From Candidatus Sulfopaludibacter sp. SbA3 (lineage in GTDB: Bacteria; Acidobacteriota; Vicinamibacteria; Vicinamibacterales; UBA2999): DNA of 16,850 bases. A model generated the notes under the pieces. It worked only from the letters and a program-made list of their open reading frames with translations, did not search any database and was not told where the DNA came from. The first letter of the stretch is position 1. Every line of letters begins with the position of its first letter. Shown here piece after piece: positions 13,789 to 16,850 of this stretch. A program made the translations under genes and the position numbers. The DNA is taken from contig CAMBHC010000014.1 in NCBI GenBank assembly GCA_945866285.1, positions 1 to 16,850 on the forward strand, read 5' to 3'.

Positions 13789-15687
13789 ATGGCCATTGCT
13801 GAAGACCGCCGCCGCCACACCACCCGGCTCACCGTGCTGCGGGTGTCGATTGCGGCTGCCTTCGGCCTGCTGGCCTGCGGCTTCTGGTTCTTCCAGGTGG
13901 TGCAGCACGCCAAGTTCAAGGAGATGGCGGAGAACAACCACCAGCGGACGCTGACGTTGCGCGCCCCGCGCGGCATCATCTTCGATCGCACGGGCCGGTT
14001 GCTGGTGGAAAACCGCAACTCCTTCAATATCTCGATCGTTCGCGAACACACCAAGGACATCGACCACACCATTCGCGTCCTGGCCTCGGTGACCGGCGTC
14101 AACGAGAAGGGGGTGCGCGAAATCGTGGAACGGCAGCGCCGCGAGCCGAGCTATCGCCCGATCGTCATCATCCAGGACGCCACGCTCGCACAAGTTGCCG
14201 CCGTGACCGCGCGCCGGCTGGATTTCGAACTGCCGGACGTGCTCGTCCAGGAAGTGCCGACCCGCGAGTATCCGGATCAGTCGATGGCGGCGCACCTGAT
14301 TGGCTACGTCGGTGAAGCCAGCGAAGACCAGATGTCTGCCGACCACCTGGCGAGCGGTGCAATTGTCGGACAGTTCGGGATTGAGCGGGTCTACAACAAG
14401 TTGCTGATGGGCGAGGACGGCGCGCGCCGCGTGGTCGTCAACAGCGTGGGCCGGGAGATTCGGACGCTTGAGGAAGTGCCGCCCGTGCAGGGGCAGCGCG
14501 TGCAAGTGGCGATCAGCTCCGCCATGCAGAAGGCGGCCGAAGACGCGTTCCGCGCCTACGGCTACTGGGGGTCGGCGGTGGTGCTTGAGCCGAAGACCGG
14601 CGACGTGCTGACGCTGACCAGCCTGCCGGCCTTTGACCCGAATGATTTCGCCACCGGCATTGATCGCGCGACGTGGAATCAGCTCAATACCGACAAGTTG
14701 CGGCCGCTGCAGAACCGCGCGATCCAGGGGCGCTATTCGCCGGGCTCGACCTTCAAGGTGCTGCTGGCCACCGCCGCGCTCGAAGAAGGATTGATCACGC
14801 CGGAGCGGCAAATTTTTTGCGCGGGTGGCGGCACGTTCTACGGCCGCTTCTTCCAATGCCTTGGCAAGCACGGCTGGGTCGACATGCGCCACGCCATCGA
14901 GAAGTCCTGCAACACCTATTTCTACACGGTGGGCGACATGCTCGGCATCGATCGCATCCACAAGTGGGGCGAGAAGCTCGGCCTCGCCGGCAAGAGCGGG
15001 ATTGACCTGCCGAATGAAGTCGAAAGCATCGTCCCGTCGCAGGAGTGGAAGCGCAAGCGCTTCAATGAAAAGTGGTACGCCGGCGACACCATTTCGGTCG
15101 CGATTGGCCAGGGGATGGTTGACGTGACCCCGATGGCCCTTGCGGTGATGATGGCGACAGTCGCCAACGGTGGCACGCGCGTGGTACCCCGACTGGTGAA
15201 GGCGTACGACGAGGGCCATGGCTGGCAGCCCGTGCCCGGGCCGGTGAGCCCCTACCCGCCCTTCCTCCTGAAGCCGGAAACGCTCTCCGCGGTGCGCGAC
15301 GGGCTGTGGATGGTGGTGAATGGCGCCGGCACCGGGCGCCGCGCCATGGTGGCCGGCCGTGAGGTGGCGGGCAAGACCGGAACGGCGCAGGTAATTTCAC
15401 TGCAGGGCAGGGACCGCGCCCGCGGCAAGACCGACCAGGACCTGCGCGACCACGGCTGGTTTGTGTTCATGGCGCCGAAGGACAATCCCGAGATCGCCGG
15501 CGTCGTCTTCGCGGAGCACGGCGAGCACGGTTCCGCCAGTGCCAGTGTGGCCCGGCACATCATCGAGACCTACTTCGCGCAGCGCGATGGCCTGCCCTTG
15601 CCGGCGGCGCCAGTACCGCCGCCGCCGGCAACTCCCGCGCCTGGCCGCGTCGCCGCGGCCGTGGGTCCGGCCGGAGGGACGCACTAG
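13789..15687 (+). CDS. mrdA: Penicillin-binding protein 2 (elongasome transpeptidase), 632 aa
   Basis: PBP2 is the class B transpeptidase that cross-links peptidoglycan during rod elongation, working with RodA. A cytoplasmic basic start and one membrane anchor (about residues 18-38, SIAAAFGLLACGFWFFQVV) are followed by a dimerisation/pedestal domain (RAPRGIIFDRTGRLL, about 60-250). The transpeptidase domain has all three motifs: SPGSTFK with nucleophile S320 and K323; SCN with S373 and N375; and KTGTAQ with K529. C344, C357, H361 and C374 cluster near the active site and may bind zinc. The C-terminus is a Pro/Ala-rich tail (APVPPPPATPAPG). No ribosome site is visible before the ATG, which follows a TGAACT-repeat spacer. 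The stop codon shares its last base with the rodA start. Confidence 0.97.
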   Translation: MAIAEDRRRHTTRLTVLRVSIAAAFGLLACGFWFFQVVQHAKFKEMAENNHQRTLTLRAPRGIIFDRTGRLLVENRNSFNISIVREHTKDIDHTIRVLASVTGVNEKGVREIVERQRREPSYRPIVIIQDATLAQVAAVTARRLDFELPDVLVQEVPTREYPDQSMAAHLIGYVGEASEDQMSADHLASGAIVGQFGIERVYNKLLMGEDGARRVVVNSVGREIRTLEEVPPVQGQRVQVAISSAMQKAAEDAFRAYGYWGSAVVLEPKTGDVLTLTSLPAFDPNDFATGIDRATWNQLNTDKLRPLQNRAIQGRYSPGSTFKVLLATAALEEGLITPERQIFCAGGGTFYGRFFQCLGKHGWVDMRHAIEKSCNTYFYTVGDMLGIDRIHKWGEKLGLAGKSGIDLPNEVESIVPSQEWKRKRFNEKWYAGDTISVAIGQGMVDVTPMALAVMMATVANGGTRVVPRLVKAYDEGHGWQPVPGPVSPYPPFLLKPETLSAVRDGLWMVVNGAGTGRRAMVAGREVAGKTGTAQVISLQGRDRARGKTDQDLRDHGWFVFMAPKDNPEIAGVVFAEHGEHGSASASVARHIIETYFAQRDGLPLPAAPVPPPPATPAPGRVAAAVGPAGGTH

Positions 15688-16772
15688 TGTTTGAGCGCCG
15701 GCTTTATCACCACATCGACTGGGCGCTGATCGTTGCCGTGGGCGCGATTTGCGCGATGGGCCTGGCGATGATCTACAGCACCACGGGTGGGGCCAGCTCC
15801 GTCTACTGGACGCAGGTCTACGCGCTCGGCCTGGGCGCCATGGCGCTGGTCCTGTGCCTGACGTTCGACTACCGCTCGCTGGTCGACAAGTCGCACTTCT
15901 TCTACCTGGCCATGGTCATCGCCCTGGTCGGTGTGCTGTTCTTCGGCGCCGTGCGCGGCGGGTCACGGCGGTGGATCGACCTCGGCACCTTCAACCTGCA
16001 GCCCTCGGAATTCGCGAAGGCCACGCTGGCCCTGATGCTCGCCAAGGTGCTCGGTGAAGAACGCCGCTCGGCGCTCACCAATACCGCCCTCGCGCTCGCC
16101 GTCGTGCTGACCCTCGTGCCGTTTCTCGCCATTGCACGACAGCCCGACCTGGGCACCGCGGTCACGCTGTTGCCGATCTTGCTGGTGGTGGCCTTTGTCG
16201 CCGGCATGCCGATGCGATACGTCTACACGATGGTAATCCTGGCCGTGCTGGCGGCCCCCATCGCCTATAAGTTCGGGTTACAGGACTACCAGCGAGAACG
16301 TATTTCGACCTTCCTCGATCCGGCGCAGGACCCCCGGGGTGCCGGCTACCAGCAGATTCAGGCCCGCATCACCGTCGGCTCCGGCGGGGTGTGGGGCAAA
16401 GGCTATATGGAAGGGACGCAGGGACAGCTGCGGTTTCTTCCCGTCGCGCACAACGACTTCATCTTCTCGGTGCTCGCCGAGGAGCAGGGGTTGGTCGGGG
16501 TGCTCGTCGCACTCGGGTTGTACCTGTTCGTGATTATGCGCGCGCTCGATGCGGCCCGGCTGGCCAAGGACCGACTCGGCGCCTATCTTGTCCTGGGCGT
16601 ACTTTCCTCGTTTACGTTCCAGGTTGTCTACAACATCACCATGTCGGCGGGTCTGGCGCCGGTCAAGGGGCTCACGCTGCCGCTCATGAGTTACGGCGGC
16701 TCCTCCATGATCGCGACGCTAGCCGGGTTCGGGCTGATCCTCAACGTGAGGATGCGCCGGTTTACGAACTGA
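15687..16772 (+). CDS. rodA: RodA, SEDS peptidoglycan glycosyltransferase, 361 aa
   Basis: RodA is the SEDS-family polymerase that makes glycan strands from lipid II in complex with PBP2. The protein has about ten membrane helices and normal length. Family segments are present: GGSRRWIDLGTFNLQPSEFAK, ARQPDLGTA, PAQDPRGAGYQQIQA and MSYGGSSMIATLAGFGLILN. The conserved catalytic Asp of the family should lie in the large periplasmic loop; the DPAQDP segment is close to it, but I cannot assign the exact residue without an alignment. The start is a GTG whose G is the last base of the mrdA TAG, with GGAGG about ten bases upstream. This one-base overlap ties PBP2 and RodA production together. The next gene begins 27 bases after the stop. 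Confidence 0.97.
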   Translation: MFERRLYHHIDWALIVAVGAICAMGLAMIYSTTGGASSVYWTQVYALGLGAMALVLCLTFDYRSLVDKSHFFYLAMVIALVGVLFFGAVRGGSRRWIDLGTFNLQPSEFAKATLALMLAKVLGEERRSALTNTALALAVVLTLVPFLAIARQPDLGTAVTLLPILLVVAFVAGMPMRYVYTMVILAVLAAPIAYKFGLQDYQRERISTFLDPAQDPRGAGYQQIQARITVGSGGVWGKGYMEGTQGQLRFLPVAHNDFIFSVLAEEQGLVGVLVALGLYLFVIMRALDAARLAKDRLGAYLVLGVLSSFTFQVVYNITMSAGLAPVKGLTLPLMSYGGSSMIATLAGFGLILNVRMRRFTN

Positions 16773-16799
16773 TGCCGACACTTTCCTCCAGAGAGTTCC

Positions 16800-16850
16800 A
16801 TGAACAAGGAAATGATCATCGCCTCGAATGGCCACGAAACACGTGTCGCC
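16800..16850 (+). CDS. rng: Ribonuclease E/G family protein, first 17 codons only
   Basis: Seventeen residues are visible before the window ends: MNKEMIIASNGHETRVA. This start is characteristic of the RNase E/G family, whose members begin with MxxEMxIxxxxxETRVA before an S1 RNA-binding domain. RNase G and E cut single-stranded RNA in rRNA maturation and mRNA decay. AGAGAG four bases before the ATG is a fair ribosome site. In E. coli, rng also lies downstream of mreBCD, which supports the call. RNase E rather than G cannot be excluded from so short a piece. Confidence 0.8.
   Translation, partial: MNKEMIIASNGHETRVA

Noticed and set aside
13744..15219. 491-codon open frame opposite mrdA
   Set aside because: It is antisense to PBP2, whose three active-site motifs are all intact on the plus strand.
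1..16850. Defence island, prophage, CRISPR or biosynthetic cluster
   Set aside because: I saw no transposase, integrase, phage structural gene, nuclease/helicase defence genes, repeat-spacer array or biosynthetic core enzymes. The genes are housekeeping envelope functions or isolated accessory enzymes.

Overview
The window is high-GC DNA packed with protein genes on both strands and reads like ordinary chromosome of a Gram-negative (diderm) bacterium. The diderm assignment rests on a 67K-type SppA, a PpiD-like membrane-anchored periplasmic isomerase, a complete MreBCD-PBP2-RodA set, and Sec and Tat export signals. The mix of a large secreted S9 peptidase, a Tat-exported aminotransferase and high GC suggests Acidobacteriota, possibly Vicinamibacteria. 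That is an inference from gene content only; no rRNA, tRNA or marker phylogeny is available here.

Layout. (1) 25-1685, minus strand: a PrsW-family membrane protease, an overlapping 117-residue protein of unknown function, and a small 2TM-domain membrane protein. (2) 1819-2991, plus: a Tat-exported, HisC-like PLP aminotransferase. It ends directly against (3) 2992-5328, minus: a secreted dipeptidyl-peptidase-IV-like S9 serine peptidase. (4) 5593-6364, plus: a response-regulator gene interrupted by an apparent frameshift in a run of eight C. (5) 6449-8203, plus: SppA, ending one base from (6) 8205-10130, minus: a PpiD/SurA-like peptidyl-prolyl isomerase. (7) 10256-11308, plus: a GAF-GGDEF diguanylate cyclase with an intact inhibitory site. 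(8) 11354-16850, plus: the rod-shape (elongasome) cluster mreB-mreC-mreD-mrdA(PBP2)-rodA, followed by the first codons of a ribonuclease E/G gene.

Together, the second half is a cell-envelope block. SppA and the PpiD-like protein handle signal-peptide and periplasmic-protein quality control. MreBCD, PBP2 and RodA form the machine that inserts lateral-wall peptidoglycan. The cyclase sits directly upstream of mreB and could share its transcript.

I found no RNA gene, CRISPR array, insertion sequence, phage gene or defence system, and nothing I would call a new multi-gene system. The points most worth a second look are the C8 frameshift in the response regulator, a Cys/Cys/His/Cys set near the active site of PBP2 that may replace the known Asp/Asp/His/Cys zinc site, two convergent gene pairs whose stop codons touch, a Tat signal on a PLP aminotransferase, and several start codons with a -10-like hexamer but no Shine-Dalgarno sequence just upstream.
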